Positions 21,214 through 30,129 of a DNA stretch of 54,814 bases are shown in pieces. A program made the translations under genes and the position numbers. Positions within the stretch are counted from its first letter, which is position 1. Each line of letters begins with the position of its first letter. This DNA is from an uncultured Clostridia bacterium (GTDB taxonomy: Bacteria; Bacillota; Clostridia; TANB77; CAG-508). The DNA lies in NCBI GenBank assembly GCA_944387525.1, contig CALXFF010000007.1, positions 1-54,814 on the forward strand. The letters run 5' to 3'. Under the pieces are notes generated by a model, which saw only the letters and a list, made by a program, of their open reading frames with translations, searched no databases and was not told the origin of the DNA.

Positions 21214-21270
21214 AGGTCCGTCCCTAAACCCCTGTTTTTAGGGATTTTTAGGACCGTCCCCTAATCCCTA
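21214..21270. repeat. GGACGG-type palindromic repeat, copy 4
   Basis: AGGTCCGTCCCTAAACCCC, then AGGGATTTTTAGGACCGTCCCC as an inverted pair. Its right end supplies the final codons of the SDR gene. Confidence 0.8.
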
Positions 21271-22028
21271 TCTCCGCCGAGTTTTCTTTTTTGTACCATG
21301 TATGTTACTTTGCTTACTAAATTTGCTGGAAATAGTTTTGCTCCAAGTTTTGCAAATTTTACATCTAGTCCTGGAACTATATAGAATTTTCCTTGTTTTA
21401 ATTTTTTTATTGCATATTTTGCAACTTTCATACTATCTGCTTGTCTTATTTTAAATTTCACATTTGCTACTTCATCAAAATTAGTTTTTACAGGACCAGG
21501 GCATAAAATACTTATTTGTACTTTTGATTTTTCTTTTTTAAGTTCTTCCCTTATCCCTTCTGATAATCTCACTACATATGCTTTTGTTGCATAATATGTT
21601 GCCATTAATGGTCCTGGCATAAATCCTGCAATTGATGCTACATTTAATATTTTTCCACTATTTCTTTTTTTCATGTCTGTTAAATATAGCTTGGTTAGAA
21701 TGTGGTATGCTACTATATTTGTATTTATCATTTTGATTTCTTTATCTAAATCTGTTTTTGTGAAGTTTCCACAATCTCCAAATCCTGCATTATTGATTAA
21801 GATATCCACATTTTGTACTTTTTTGTGGATTTCTTTGCAGTTTTCTTCTTTGCTTAAATCGGCTGCAATACTAATTACTTCTGCTCCTCTTTTTTCTAGT
21901 TCTTTTTTTGTTTCATTTAATCTATTTTCATCTCTTGCTACTATTATTATTTCATTTCCTTTTTTGGCTAATAGTTTTGCCATGTCTTTTCCTATTCCTG
22001 ATGATGCTCCTGTTATTAATATTTTCAA
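21261..22028 (-). CDS. Short-chain dehydrogenase/reductase of the DltE/YqjQ type
   Basis: NAD(P)-dependent oxidoreductase of unknown substrate, about 255 residues. Rossmann motif TGASSGIGK, NNAG (LINNAGFG), and the catalytic YxxxK (YYATKAY) with the upstream Ser (VASIAGF). I prefer the TTG at 22026-22028, which has AAGGTG at proper spacing, over the in-frame GTG that overlaps that site. The last residues (GGDRD) come from repeat DNA. Confidence 0.88.
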   Translation of the reverse strand: MKILITGASSGIGKDMAKLLAKKGNEIIIVARDENRLNETKKELEKRGAEVISIAADLSKEENCKEIHKKVQNVDILINNAGFGDCGNFTKTDLDKEIKMINTNIVAYHILTKLYLTDMKKRNSGKILNVASIAGFMPGPLMATYYATKAYVVRLSEGIREELKKEKSKVQISILCPGPVKTNFDEVANVKFKIRQADSMKVAKYAIKKLKQGKFYIVPGLDVKFAKLGAKLFPANLVSKVTYMVQKRKLGGDRD

Positions 22029-22195
22029 TTTTATCACCTTTTCTTATTATTTTGATTTCGTTGTTATTTTATAATATTTTAATTTAATTATCAATTGTAT
22101 TTATTTATGATTTTGAGGTATTTGTAAATATCTTATTTATATTTTTCTAATATTTTATAATATTAACTGTGAGGTATAAAGCTATGTAAATATAT

Positions 22196-22240
22196 AAAAA
22201 CCTAAAATATTCAACAAAAGTTTGATATTTTAGGTTTTTT
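22196..22240 (-). terminator. Rho-independent terminator after the Rpn gene
   Basis: AAAAACCTAAAATAT and ATATTTTAGGTTTTTT pair with A and T runs on both sides, 43 bases downstream of the gene at 22283. It can work in both directions. Confidence 0.85.
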
Positions 22241-22282
22241 TGAAAGAGTAACTAATATAATTCAAAATAATTAATAAAACTA

Positions 22283-23167
22283 TTATACATCTTCAATTTC
22301 TTCCTTAGATAAATTTGTTAAATCAATAATATCTTCAATTTTATAGTTTTTTTCTTTCATTTTTTTAGCAATTTCTTTATTTTTTTGCTCAAGTCCATCG
22401 TTTTTTCCTTTTCTATAATTATAAGCTTTCACTTCTAATTCATCTAAAATGGCTTTTTCTCTTAGCTCTGCTAATCTTCTTATTCTTTCATCTTCACTCA
22501 TAGTATTTAATTTTTCTTTTGCCTTTTTCATACTTTCATTATTTTTCATATAATTTGTCACCTCTTTACTTTCTGGATTATTTAAAAAACTTAACCATTC
22601 TAGTAGCTTTTTATCTTTTCCGTTAGCTTTATTTTTTCTCATTTTAGGTAATTCAATTATATGTAATTCTAAGTCATCTGTCAACACAGTTTTTCTATTT
22701 TTTTCTTCAATGATTTTCCACTGAGTATGAAATTCTAGATTTTTTAGTATGTCTATTTCAAAATCAGCAATTAAAACACAAATTGTTCTTTTTAAATCTA
22801 AATACGGTTTTCCTTTCTGTAATTCTTTTGAGTATTTTTTAGCCCAATAATACAGTATCCTCTTTATTGTATCCCTGTTATCTAATATTTGCATTTCAAT
22901 ATTGCAATATTCATTATTGTTAATTTTAGCTAGAACATCTACAATGCCCATCTTATCTTTAGGATTTTCTCTTCTTAGTACTATATTTTGATTTAAATCA
23001 ATTTCGTTAATTTCTTCATCAAGTATTGTACTTAGTAAATCTTTTGTAATTTCTTCACTTCCAACTTCTCCAAAAAGAATTTGGAAAACAACATCGAGTT
23101 TTGGAGAGAGAATATGGTTTTCAGATTTTTTATCATTTGTGGATTTAATAATTTGATTTTCTTGCAT
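22283..23167 (-). CDS. Rpn/YhgA-type PD-(D/E)XK nuclease family transposase-like protein
   Basis: Family known for recombination-promoting nucleases. In about 294 residues: the N-terminal SPKLDVVFQILFG, the nuclease core (GIVDVLAKINNNEYCNIEMQI, giving D and ExQ), the segment YYWAKKYSKELQKG, and a C-terminal helical tail (KAYNYRKGKNDGLE). The ATG at 23165-23167 is used because AGGAGG is 7 bases upstream; the TTG two codons earlier is too close. A second member with a frame break lies at 36422. Confidence 0.85.
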   Translation of the reverse strand: MQENQIIKSTNDKKSENHILSPKLDVVFQILFGEVGSEEITKDLLSTILDEEINEIDLNQNIVLRRENPKDKMGIVDVLAKINNNEYCNIEMQILDNRDTIKRILYYWAKKYSKELQKGKPYLDLKRTICVLIADFEIDILKNLEFHTQWKIIEEKNRKTVLTDDLELHIIELPKMRKNKANGKDKKLLEWLSFLNNPESKEVTNYMKNNESMKKAKEKLNTMSEDERIRRLAELREKAILDELEVKAYNYRKGKNDGLEQKNKEIAKKMKEKNYKIEDIIDLTNLSKEEIEDV

Positions 23168-23463
23168 AGGCAAGCCTCCTTGAAATAAATTTACAGTTGA
23201 ATTTAGATATATTGAAATTTAAAATCGAAAAAAATTAATAAGAAAAAATATATAAATAAAGTTTTATATTATTAATATAAATATTGGAAAATTAAGACGT
23301 AAACGTAAGATAATAACATGATTTAAAATTAAACAATATATGGCTTAGATTAAACTGTTTCCATATTTTACCACGCATATTTTCTAATTGCAATAATTAC
23401 AAATAAATTCACATTACAAAACATAGAATTCAATATAATAAAATGAATAAAATCAAAAAATAT
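23168..23463. other. Gene-free AT-rich spacer
   Basis: Contains the upstream region of the Rpn gene. No conserved promoter or RNA structure was recognised beyond the terminator at its left-strand end. Confidence 0.4.
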
Positions 23464-23524
23464 AAAACCTCATGTAATATAACTATGCAACTTAAAAGTT
23501 ACAAGTATATTAACATGAGGTTTT
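23464..23524 (-). terminator. Rho-independent terminator after the OapA-like gene
   Basis: AAAACCTCATGTTAATATA and TATATTACATGAGGTTTT form a stem of about 18 bp on the minus strand with a T run, touching the stop codon of the gene at 23527. Confidence 0.85.
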
Positions 23525-23526
23525 AT

Positions 23527-24141
23527 TTATTTCTCTTTTTTATTAAATTTATTTAAAACAATTCCTACAACATGCACAATTTGTGTAGATTTGCTATTAG
23601 CTACACCTTTTCCTAATGCCTTACCACCTACTGTTAAAGCTGCAACTAATGCACTTAATATAAATTGTAAATCAAAGTTCAACCCAAATTGCTCAGTAAT
23701 TTTCATAGATATTAATGCACTTATCGCACCACTTAAAACTCCGCATATGTCTCCAACTACGTCTGCACATATATTTGCAACTTTAGGCGCATTTCTTATT
23801 AATTTTATTGAACTCTTTGATCCTTTTACTTTTTTAGTTGCTTTTGCATGAAATTCATTTTCATCCGCAACTGTTACTGCAACACCTACGATGTCAAATG
23901 CTATACCTACTAATATTACAAGTAGTAATATTAAAATTGCGGGTAACAAACTTAAATTTGTAATTCCATTTGATGATATAAATGAAAATACTATTGACAA
24001 AATAAATGTTGTAAAAAATATTTTTATAAACCACACTATATCTGTGTGGTCTTTTTTGTTTTTGTTGTTTTCTTTTTTATCTGTTTTTTCTTTTTTTATT
24101 TTTTCAGTTTTTTCTATCTTACTCAGGTCCGTTTTGTCCAT
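23527..24141 (-). CDS. oapA: OapA-like integral membrane protein (OLE RNA-associated, DUF21/CorB-like)
   Basis: 204-residue membrane protein. A charged N-terminus of about 40 residues (EKIKKEKTDKKENNKNKKD) is followed by transmembrane segments at about 45-65, 70-95, 140-160 and 165-185. The signature AFDIVGVAVTVADENEFHAKA with a following ANICADVVGDICGVLSG resembles the DUF21/CorB-like proteins that bind OLE RNA. The ATG at 24139-24141 has GGAGGA upstream; an in-frame ATG 24 bases earlier does not. The gene lies directly behind a ~610-nt structured RNA, as oapA does. The family name rests on remembered similarity plus context. Confidence 0.72.
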   Translation of the reverse strand: MDKTDLSKIEKTEKIKKEKTDKKENNKNKKDHTDIVWFIKIFFTTFILSIVFSFISSNGITNLSLLPAILILLLVILVGIAFDIVGVAVTVADENEFHAKATKKVKGSKSSIKLIRNAPKVANICADVVGDICGVLSGAISALISMKITEQFGLNFDLQFILSALVAALTVGGKALGKGVANSKSTQIVHVVGIVLNKFNKKEK

Positions 24142-24182
24142 TAATTGAAAAAATCCTCCATTCATTTATATATATTATTTTA

Positions 24183-24792
24183 ATTATATACGACACTAGA
24201 TGGTAAAAGTCTAAGTAAATTTTACAGTTTAGGTCTGGTCGAATTTCTCTATTTTCCGCTTGGTATTACTACCTTAGCCGTTTCCGTTTAAGGAAAATAT
24301 CTACAAGAGTAGATACCAGATTGCCACTTAAATCTGTACCTTAATCCCCAGACTTTCATGCCTCTTCCGAAGCAAACATTCTAGAAGTTTTCCTTTACAT
24401 ACATTTGTAGTTTTACTAGTCTTTTTTGCAAATGAAATTTCATAATCTAAAATGAAATTAATTTGGCCAAAATAATCTCATTTCGTTAAAATTAATCCCA
24501 ATACATTCACTCGAGACAGGCTACTCTATGTATTTTGTGTCTTGGCACTCAACATAGGTTTAACTTAATTTTTAATTTAGAAAATGATTTTTCCTAAAAT
24601 TCAAACCATTAAGCCTCCGCGAAAATAGGGAGTCACATGTATGCCATTACATATTACCCTAGATTCTTTACTCCCTGCAAGCACACAAAACTGGCATTTT
24701 GCGCACAAACAAGAAACTTCAACGATGTGCCCTTTAGTGGATTTTTAGCCCCACCCTCATAAAACTTGTATGACTAGAATAATGCACCATCG
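24183..24792 (-). ncRNA. ole: Large structured noncoding RNA, probable OLE RNA
   Basis: About 610 bases with no open frame, a base composition richer in G and C than the flanks, and many helices. Examples (plus coordinates): GCACCATCG 24784-24792 with CGATGTGC 24723-24730; ACTCCCT 24670-24676 with AGGGAGT 24627-24633; CCAGAC 24348-24353 with GTCTGG 24233-24238, closing a 3' domain; and a hairpin at 24299-24314. Its own promoter and the OapA-like gene immediately downstream match the size and setting of OLE RNAs, which form a membrane ribonucleoprotein linked to magnesium and stress responses. tmRNA, RNase P, 6S and SRP signatures are absent. ROOL is the main alternative. Confidence 0.7.
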
Positions 24793-24798
24793 ATATAT

Positions 24799-24827
24799 AT
24801 TATACATTGTTTGGAGAATTATTCCAA
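24799..24827 (-). promoter_or_regulatory. Promoter of the large noncoding RNA
   Basis: TTGGAA (24822-24827), 17-base spacer, perfect TATAAT (24799-24804) on the minus strand. The predicted start near 24792 coincides with the first helix of the RNA. Confidence 0.8.
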
Positions 24828-24949
24828 ATTTCGTCTTGGTTTATTTTAGTTTAATGTTTTTTATCTTGTTTCTGCCATTTTTCTAAATCTCATTTTTTCT
24901 TATTCTTTTATATATTTTTCTCATTTTTTCTTTGTTTTTCTTGGATTTT

Positions 24950-25621
24950 TTAAATATGTTTTTTTACTTCATTATATATTTCTTCATGTATATCATCTAT
25001 TGTTCTTAACTTATTATCTTTCATACATTTAATTTCAAACCAATTATAATCTTTCGCAACATCACAAGCAGCTTTATATGCATCTCTCATGTGAGTTTCA
25101 TTACTTTCATGAATATCTTTTTTTGCATTTTCATCAAATTTATTTTTTCTATCCTTCATTAATTCTAAGGCTTTTTCAGTAGGCATATTTAAGAAAAATA
25201 CTTCTGTTGGTATTGGTAATCCATATAGTTTGAATTCAAAATCCCATAACCACTTTAAAAATTTATCTCTTTCTTCTTTATCTTTTATTTTTCCTGCTTG
25301 ATGAACCATATTTGCAGTTGTATATCTATCTGCTAATATTATCCCACCATCTTCATAATATTTTTTATACCCTGTTTGGAATGTAGCATATCTATCAGCA
25401 GCATAAAATGTTGATGCTATATATGGACTAATTTCTTGAGCATTTGTTCCAAATTCTCCTGAAAGATACATTTTTACTAGTGATGAACTTGGACTATCAT
25501 AGTTAGGGAAACTTACAGTTTTATAATCTACTCCATCTTTACTTAATCTCTCTTTTAATTTTTCAAATTGAGTTTGTTTTCCACTTCCATCTGTTCCATC
25601 AATTACAAATAATTTTCCCAT
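24950..25621 (-). CDS. tmk: Thymidylate kinase (dTMP kinase)
   Basis: Phosphorylates dTMP to dTDP. P-loop GTDGSGKQT at the N-terminus, DR(Y/H) motif ADRYTTANMVHQ, and the lid region (MKDRKNKFDENAKKDIHE). About 223 residues. The ATG at 25619-25621 has AAGGAAG upstream; the longer frame has no ribosome site. An insertion-rich lid is typical of this clostridial variant. It follows a small gene by 24 bases on the same strand. Confidence 0.92.
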   Translation of the reverse strand: MGKLFVIDGTDGSGKQTQFEKLKERLSKDGVDYKTVSFPNYDSPSSSLVKMYLSGEFGTNAQEISPYIASTFYAADRYATFQTGYKKYYEDGGIILADRYTTANMVHQAGKIKDKEERDKFLKWLWDFEFKLYGLPIPTEVFFLNMPTEKALELMKDRKNKFDENAKKDIHESNETHMRDAYKAACDVAKDYNWFEIKCMKDNKLRTIDDIHEEIYNEVKKHI

Positions 25622-25645
25622 TTTTCTCTTCCTTTCATTCATATA

Positions 25646-25774
25646 CTAATTTTCTTTTTCTTCTTTATTTGATTTTTCTTCTTTTTCCTTTTTATTCTTT
25701 TCTAACATTTTGTTAATTGAATTTAAAATATCATCTGAATTTTCATCAAAATCATCTTTTACTAAATTAAACAT
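25646..25774 (-). CDS. Small highly charged protein upstream of tmk
   Basis: 42 residues starting MFNLVKDDFDENSDDIL and ending in a Lys/Glu-rich tail (KEKEEKSNKEEKEN). A GGAG site lies a few bases upstream of the ATG. It is probably cotranscribed with tmk. Not recognised; no membrane segment. Confidence 0.5.
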   Translation of the reverse strand: MFNLVKDDFDENSDDILNSINKMLEKNKKEKEEKSNKEEKEN

Positions 25775-25867
25775 TTTTCCACAACTCCTTATTTGATTTT
25801 CAAATATTATTATACTATTCAATTTTTTTTATTTCAAGAAAAGTCACAAAATATATATCATGATTTT

Positions 25868-25882
25868 TCCTCCGTCCCCAAA
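25868..25882. repeat. Remnant of the GGACGG-type repeat, copy 5
   Basis: CCTCCGTCCCCAAAT matches one arm of the dispersed palindromic repeat. No partner arm remains. Confidence 0.4.
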
Positions 25883-25991
25883 TCATTTATTAATTTCTTC
25901 CTAAACACTGGACTTTTTACAAATTTTATTGTAAACTTAGATATGAATTAGTCTAATAATGTAATTTAAAAATTGAGAGGAATGATAATAG

Positions 25992-27200
25992 TTGAAAAAT
26001 TCTTTTAAAAATCTTTCTGCTAATATGGATAATCCAAAGTGGAAAAATATTATTTCTAGGCAAAAACCTTTATATTCTCGAAGTATGGATACAAGAGATG
26101 ATTTTGAAAGAGATTATACTAGAATTATACATTCAAATAGTTATAGAAGATTAAAACATAAAACACAAGTATTTTTCTCACCTGACAATGACCATATTTG
26201 TACTCGTATTGAGCATGTTACACATGTGGATTCTATTAGTTATACAATAGCAAATTATTTAGGTTTGAATACTGAACTTACAAAAGCTATTGCAGTAGCA
26301 CATGACTTAGGTCATAGTCCATTTGGTCATAGTGGTGAAAGAATTTTATCTAGTTTGTCAAAAAGAGATTTAGGTCGTACTTTCTGGCATGAAAAAAATG
26401 GTTTGGAGTTTGTAGATAGTGTTGAATTACTTGAAGATAATGAGCGTTATAAACAAAATCTAAATCTTACATATGGTGTTCGTGACGGTATTATTTCTCA
26501 TTGTGGAGAAATTGATGAAAATGGTTTGAAACCAAGAGAAGAATTTATTGATTTAAATGATTATTCTTTTCCTAATCAATTTGCACCATATACTTGGGAA
26601 GCTTGTGTTGTAAAGGTTTCTGATAAAATTTCATATATAGGTCGTGACATTGAGGATGCTATTACCTTAGGTATTTTAGATGGTCACTTATCAGAACTTT
26701 CTGATTTACTTCAAGGTAATTCAGATGTTACTAATTTAAACAATACAAATATTATTAATTATTTAGTAACAGATTTGTGTCAGAATTCTTCTCCTGAAAA
26801 GGGTATTTGTTTTTCTGATGCAGCATTTAACTTATTAAATAAGATTAAGGCTTTTAATTATAAAAATATATATTTATGTGATAAATTACAAGCTTCTAAC
26901 AGATATTTTGAATTAGTTATTACTGAAATTTATTATACTTTAGCTAATAGCTATGATGGTAAAAGTTTTTTAAATTCCGCTAAATCTTTGGAAAAATTTT
27001 ATCCAAAATTAAGTAATAGTTTTTATGGATTTTTAGAGCTTTACTGTTCAAATCTTGATAGAGAAAAGTTAAAATTAAGGAATAATGTTCTTTTTGAAGA
27101 AGAGACTATTGATAATTTCTACCAAGCAATTTTGTATTATATCGCTGGAATGACTGACCATTTTGCTATGGAGATGTATCAAGAAATAATTGGATTTTAA
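25992..27200 (+). CDS. dgt: Deoxyguanosinetriphosphate triphosphohydrolase-like HD protein
   Basis: dNTPase of the HD superfamily, 402 residues, splitting dGTP-type nucleotides to the nucleoside and tripolyphosphate. Motifs: SYRRLKHKTQVF, the metal-binding R-x-EH (TRIEHVTHVDSIS), the HD pair AVAHDLGHSPFGHSGE, and a late Asp in KVSDKISYIGRDIEDA. The start is TTG with GAGAGGA upstream. First gene of a three-gene plus-strand unit. Confidence 0.93.
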   Translation: MKNSFKNLSANMDNPKWKNIISRQKPLYSRSMDTRDDFERDYTRIIHSNSYRRLKHKTQVFFSPDNDHICTRIEHVTHVDSISYTIANYLGLNTELTKAIAVAHDLGHSPFGHSGERILSSLSKRDLGRTFWHEKNGLEFVDSVELLEDNERYKQNLNLTYGVRDGIISHCGEIDENGLKPREEFIDLNDYSFPNQFAPYTWEACVVKVSDKISYIGRDIEDAITLGILDGHLSELSDLLQGNSDVTNLNNTNIINYLVTDLCQNSSPEKGICFSDAAFNLLNKIKAFNYKNIYLCDKLQASNRYFELVITEIYYTLANSYDGKSFLNSAKSLEKFYPKLSNSFYGFLELYCSNLDREKLKLRNNVLFEEETIDNFYQAILYYIAGMTDHFAMEMYQEIIGF

Positions 27201-27228
27201 TGTTCGCGAAAGGAGATGACTGATTATT

Positions 27229-28041
27229 ATGGAGAAAATAGCTATAATTTCAGATGTTCATGCAAATATAACAGCTTTAAATGCTGTTTTAGATGATATA
27301 AATAAACGTAATGTTAATAAAATCTTTTGTCTTGGAGATAGTATTATAAAGTGTACTCATCCAGATTTAGTAATTGATAAATTAAGAGAGGTATGTGAAG
27401 TTATTCTAATTGGAAATTCTGATTATGCAATTTGTCGTCCTGAGGTTAAAGACCGTAAGTTTTGGACTAGAGAAATTATAGGTGAAGAAAGAGCAAATTT
27501 TATTTTTAATTTGCCTATTTCTCATGATTTTTATATGAGTGGACATTTGATTAGATTATTTCATGCATCTCCATATCATTTAGATGATATATTTAATCCT
27601 ATGTTTACAAATAAAGGTACAAATTTTTCTGGCAAGGAAATAGAAAATCCTGAAGATTTATTTAAAAATACTGAATTTATTGGTAAAACTGAAAATGACC
27701 CTGTTCCAGATGTAGTTGGTTATGGTCATATTCATACTCCTTGTTTAGTTAGATTTAAAAATAAAACTTTATTTAATCCTGGCAGTGTAGGTATACCAGT
27801 TGAAATGATGAATTCAGATATTAATGATATTAGTAACAAATTTTCAACTCTTGCATCTTATATTATTATAGAGGGAGATTATAATAGTAAAGATTTTGGG
27901 GAAATTTCTTTTCAATTTGTAAGAGTTCCATATAATATTGAAAAAGAATTAGAGGATTTAAAGGCTTCTGATATGCCAAATAAGGAAATGATTTATAGAA
28001 GTTTAAAAGGTGCTTTACCAACAATTTATTCCGCACGCTAA
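27229..28041 (+). CDS. Calcineurin-like metallophosphoesterase
   Basis: 270-residue binuclear-metal phosphoesterase of the YfcE/MJ0936 type. Metal ligands are seen in order: ISDVHAN, LGDSIIK, GNSDYA (Asn in the GNHD position, His replaced by Ser), and GYGHIHTP with GSVGIP. The substrate is not predictable. AAAGGAGATG precedes the ATG, 28 bases after the dGTPase stop, which suggests one operon. Confidence 0.85.
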   Translation: MEKIAIISDVHANITALNAVLDDINKRNVNKIFCLGDSIIKCTHPDLVIDKLREVCEVILIGNSDYAICRPEVKDRKFWTREIIGEERANFIFNLPISHDFYMSGHLIRLFHASPYHLDDIFNPMFTNKGTNFSGKEIENPEDLFKNTEFIGKTENDPVPDVVGYGHIHTPCLVRFKNKTLFNPGSVGIPVEMMNSDINDISNKFSTLASYIIIEGDYNSKDFGEISFQFVRVPYNIEKELEDLKASDMPNKEMIYRSLKGALPTIYSAR

Positions 28042-28088
28042 ATAATATAAGGGGATTTAAGTTTTTCTTTATTAAGGAGTGTTAATTT

Positions 28089-29348
28089 ATGATTGATAAA
28101 TTACAAAAGGTAAATAAAATTTTAGATACATATGACCAAAAGCATTTAATTCGTTTTTATGATGAATTAAATGCATCTAAAAAAGAGGCCTTATTAGACC
28201 AAATATTGTCAATTGATTTTGAACAAATTTTTAAATTATATGATAATTCAATGAAACCAGAAAAATTAGCTCCAAATGAATTATCTCCTTTAGAATATTT
28301 TATAAAAAGCGATTTTACAGAAAAGGATTTTGATAATTATTCTAAAACGGGTGAAAAATTAGTTAAAAATGGCAATTTTGCAGTTGTTACTATGGCTGGT
28401 GGTCAAGGGACTAGGCTTGGCTATAAAGGTCCAAAAGGCACTTATAAGTTGGACTTAAAACCTGAAAAAAAATCATTATTTCAAATCATGTGTGAAGATA
28501 TAAAAAGAGCTAACCAAAAGTATAGTGTTGTTATTCCTTGGTATATAATGACAAGTGAAGAGAATGATTCTCAAACTAAAGTTTTTTTTGAAGAAAATAA
28601 TTATTGGGATTACCCTAAAAAATCTGTTAAATTCTTTACTCAAGGAAAATTGCCTATAATAACTGTTGATAAAAAATTAATTTTACAAGAACCTTATTTA
28701 GTCAAAGAAGCTTCTAATGGCAATGGAAATGTCTTTGTCTCTATGAAAAAACATGGAATATTAGAAGATTTAGAAAAGAATAATATAAAATGGCTTTCTT
28801 TTGGTGGAATTGATAATGTTTTACTAAAAAATGTTGATACATTTTTCTTAGGCTTGGCAATTGATAAAAATTATTCTATTGCTTCAAAGTCAATTTTTAA
28901 ACGAAAACCTATGGAAAAAACTGCTGTATATTGCAGGAAGTTTGGCAAACCTTCAATATTGGATTATGATGATATTAGTATATCTTTATCAGTTTCTCGT
29001 GATATTAATGGTAGATATCTATATAGAGATGCAAATATTTTATCTCATTTAATGAATATTGATGCTATTAAAAAGGTTTCTAAACTTAATCTACGTTATC
29101 ATAGAGCATATAAAAAGAATTCATTTGTTAATGAAGAGGGTATGAAACAAGTTCCAGATGGTCCAAATACTTTTAAATTTGAGAATTTTATATTTGATGC
29201 TTTCTCATATTTTGATGATATGCTTTTACTTAGAGTAAATAGTGATGAAGAATTTGCTCCAATTAAAGATTTTACTGGTATTTTTAATCCAGAAACTGCT
29301 AAAGAGAAGTATCAAAATTATTGGAATACACATCAGTTCGAGTCATAA
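28089..29348 (+). CDS. UDP-sugar pyrophosphorylase (UDPGP family)
   Basis: Makes a UDP-sugar from UTP and a sugar-1-phosphate. 419 residues with the nucleotide-binding loop MAGGQGTRLGYKGPKGTY, the sugar-binding segment VFVSMKKHGILEDL, the IDN motif (FGGIDNVLLK) and KFENFIFDAF. This is the eukaryotic-type UDP-GlcNAc/UDP-GalNAc pyrophosphorylase group rather than GlmU or GalU. Last gene of the operon; a terminator overlaps its end. Confidence 0.9.
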   Translation: MIDKLQKVNKILDTYDQKHLIRFYDELNASKKEALLDQILSIDFEQIFKLYDNSMKPEKLAPNELSPLEYFIKSDFTEKDFDNYSKTGEKLVKNGNFAVVTMAGGQGTRLGYKGPKGTYKLDLKPEKKSLFQIMCEDIKRANQKYSVVIPWYIMTSEENDSQTKVFFEENNYWDYPKKSVKFFTQGKLPIITVDKKLILQEPYLVKEASNGNGNVFVSMKKHGILEDLEKNNIKWLSFGGIDNVLLKNVDTFFLGLAIDKNYSIASKSIFKRKPMEKTAVYCRKFGKPSILDYDDISISLSVSRDINGRYLYRDANILSHLMNIDAIKKVSKLNLRYHRAYKKNSFVNEEGMKQVPDGPNTFKFENFIFDAFSYFDDMLLLRVNSDEEFAPIKDFTGIFNPETAKEKYQNYWNTHQFES

Positions 29349-29372
29349 TTTAATTTAAATTATGGCTTTTTT
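29344..29372 (+). terminator. Rho-independent terminator of the dgt operon
   Basis: CATAATTT and AAATTATG pair around AATTT, followed by GCTTTTTT. It starts inside the stop codon region. Confidence 0.85.
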
Positions 29373-29396
29373 AAATTATTTTGTTTATTTGCATAA

Positions 29397-29621
29397 CTTA
29401 AATATCTGAGGCCATTTTAAGGATGGATTGTTTAATTTAAATTAAGGATGTTTATTTTACGTATTAAAATACGTTTTTGGAAATAAATAATATAAAAAGA
29501 TGTAATTAGCATTCTTCTTTTGTATATATTATTATTTCTTGCTTATAGGATTTTTCTATTTGATTCAATTATTTGAATAAAAATAGGAATAAAGGATTGT
29601 AATGACCTCAGATATTTAAAT
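29397..29621. repeat. 225-bp element bounded by 20-bp inverted repeats
   Basis: CTTAAATATCTGAGGCCATT (29397-29416) is the near-perfect inverse of AATGACCTCAGATATTTAAA (29602-29621). The interior has no gene but holds a palindrome ACGTATTAAAATACGT followed by TTTTT (29459-29478), a second terminator-like hairpin. MITE-like by size; no clear target duplication seen. Confidence 0.5.
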
Positions 29622-30090
29622 CATACAAATTTTGAAAATATTAGAATATAAATATTACGAATTAATATGAATTAAAATTGTTTTATCATTGTTTAATTTC
29701 TATTTTCAAAATTATTATAGTTTAATTTCCAGTATTTGTCAATTGTTTTTTTGAAATTTTTATATTTTTTTGTTTTTTTCACTAAATTTTTATAAAAATT
29801 AGTGTGAAATTGGTGATTTTTTAACTTTTTTTATCTGTTTTACAAATTTCGATGGATTATGACATCTAATATATGTTATATTAATATTAATTATTATAAT
29901 ATTATATTAATTGATTATTTTTATCTTTTAGTTTACTAATTTAGTTTTAAGTTATATTGCTTCTATTATAGCAGTAACTATACTTTTTATAATTACTGTT
30001 ATATTTCTGCAATTTTATATCATTTATAATGTTTTTCTTATTAAGTTTTGTAATATTGTCAATTTATCTATATTTTCAATTATTTTTTGT
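29622..30090. other. Gene-free, very AT-rich spacer
   Basis: No open frame with a ribosome site. An inverted pair ATTATAGCAGTAACTAT / ATAATTACTGTTATAT at about 29964-30005 may form a hairpin. Otherwise nothing recognised. Confidence 0.4.
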
Positions 30091-30120
30091 TTGCCTACTC
30101 CCTATATTTTATGTTATACT
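30091..30120 (+). promoter_or_regulatory. Promoter placing transcription start at or near the radical SAM gene's ATG
   Basis: TTGCCT (30091-30096), 18-base spacer and TATACT (30115-30120). The ATG is 9 bases after the -10 box and has no Shine-Dalgarno sequence, so the mRNA may be leaderless. Confidence 0.5.
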
Positions 30121-30129
30121 ATTTATATT

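Noticed and set aside
22283-23167. Insertion-sequence transposase
   Set aside because: The Rpn/YhgA family carries a nuclease core but no terminal inverted repeats were seen around the gene, so no IS is called.
24299-24314. ATCTAC-TCTT-GTAGAT on the minus strand resembles a Cas12a crRNA repeat
   Set aside because: Single copy, no spacers and no cas genes. It is one helix of the large noncoding RNA.
24183-24792. tmRNA, RNase P RNA, 6S RNA or rRNA fragment
   Set aside because: No tag reading frame or tRNA-like end, none of the RNase P core motifs, and only a short chance likeness to 23S rRNA.
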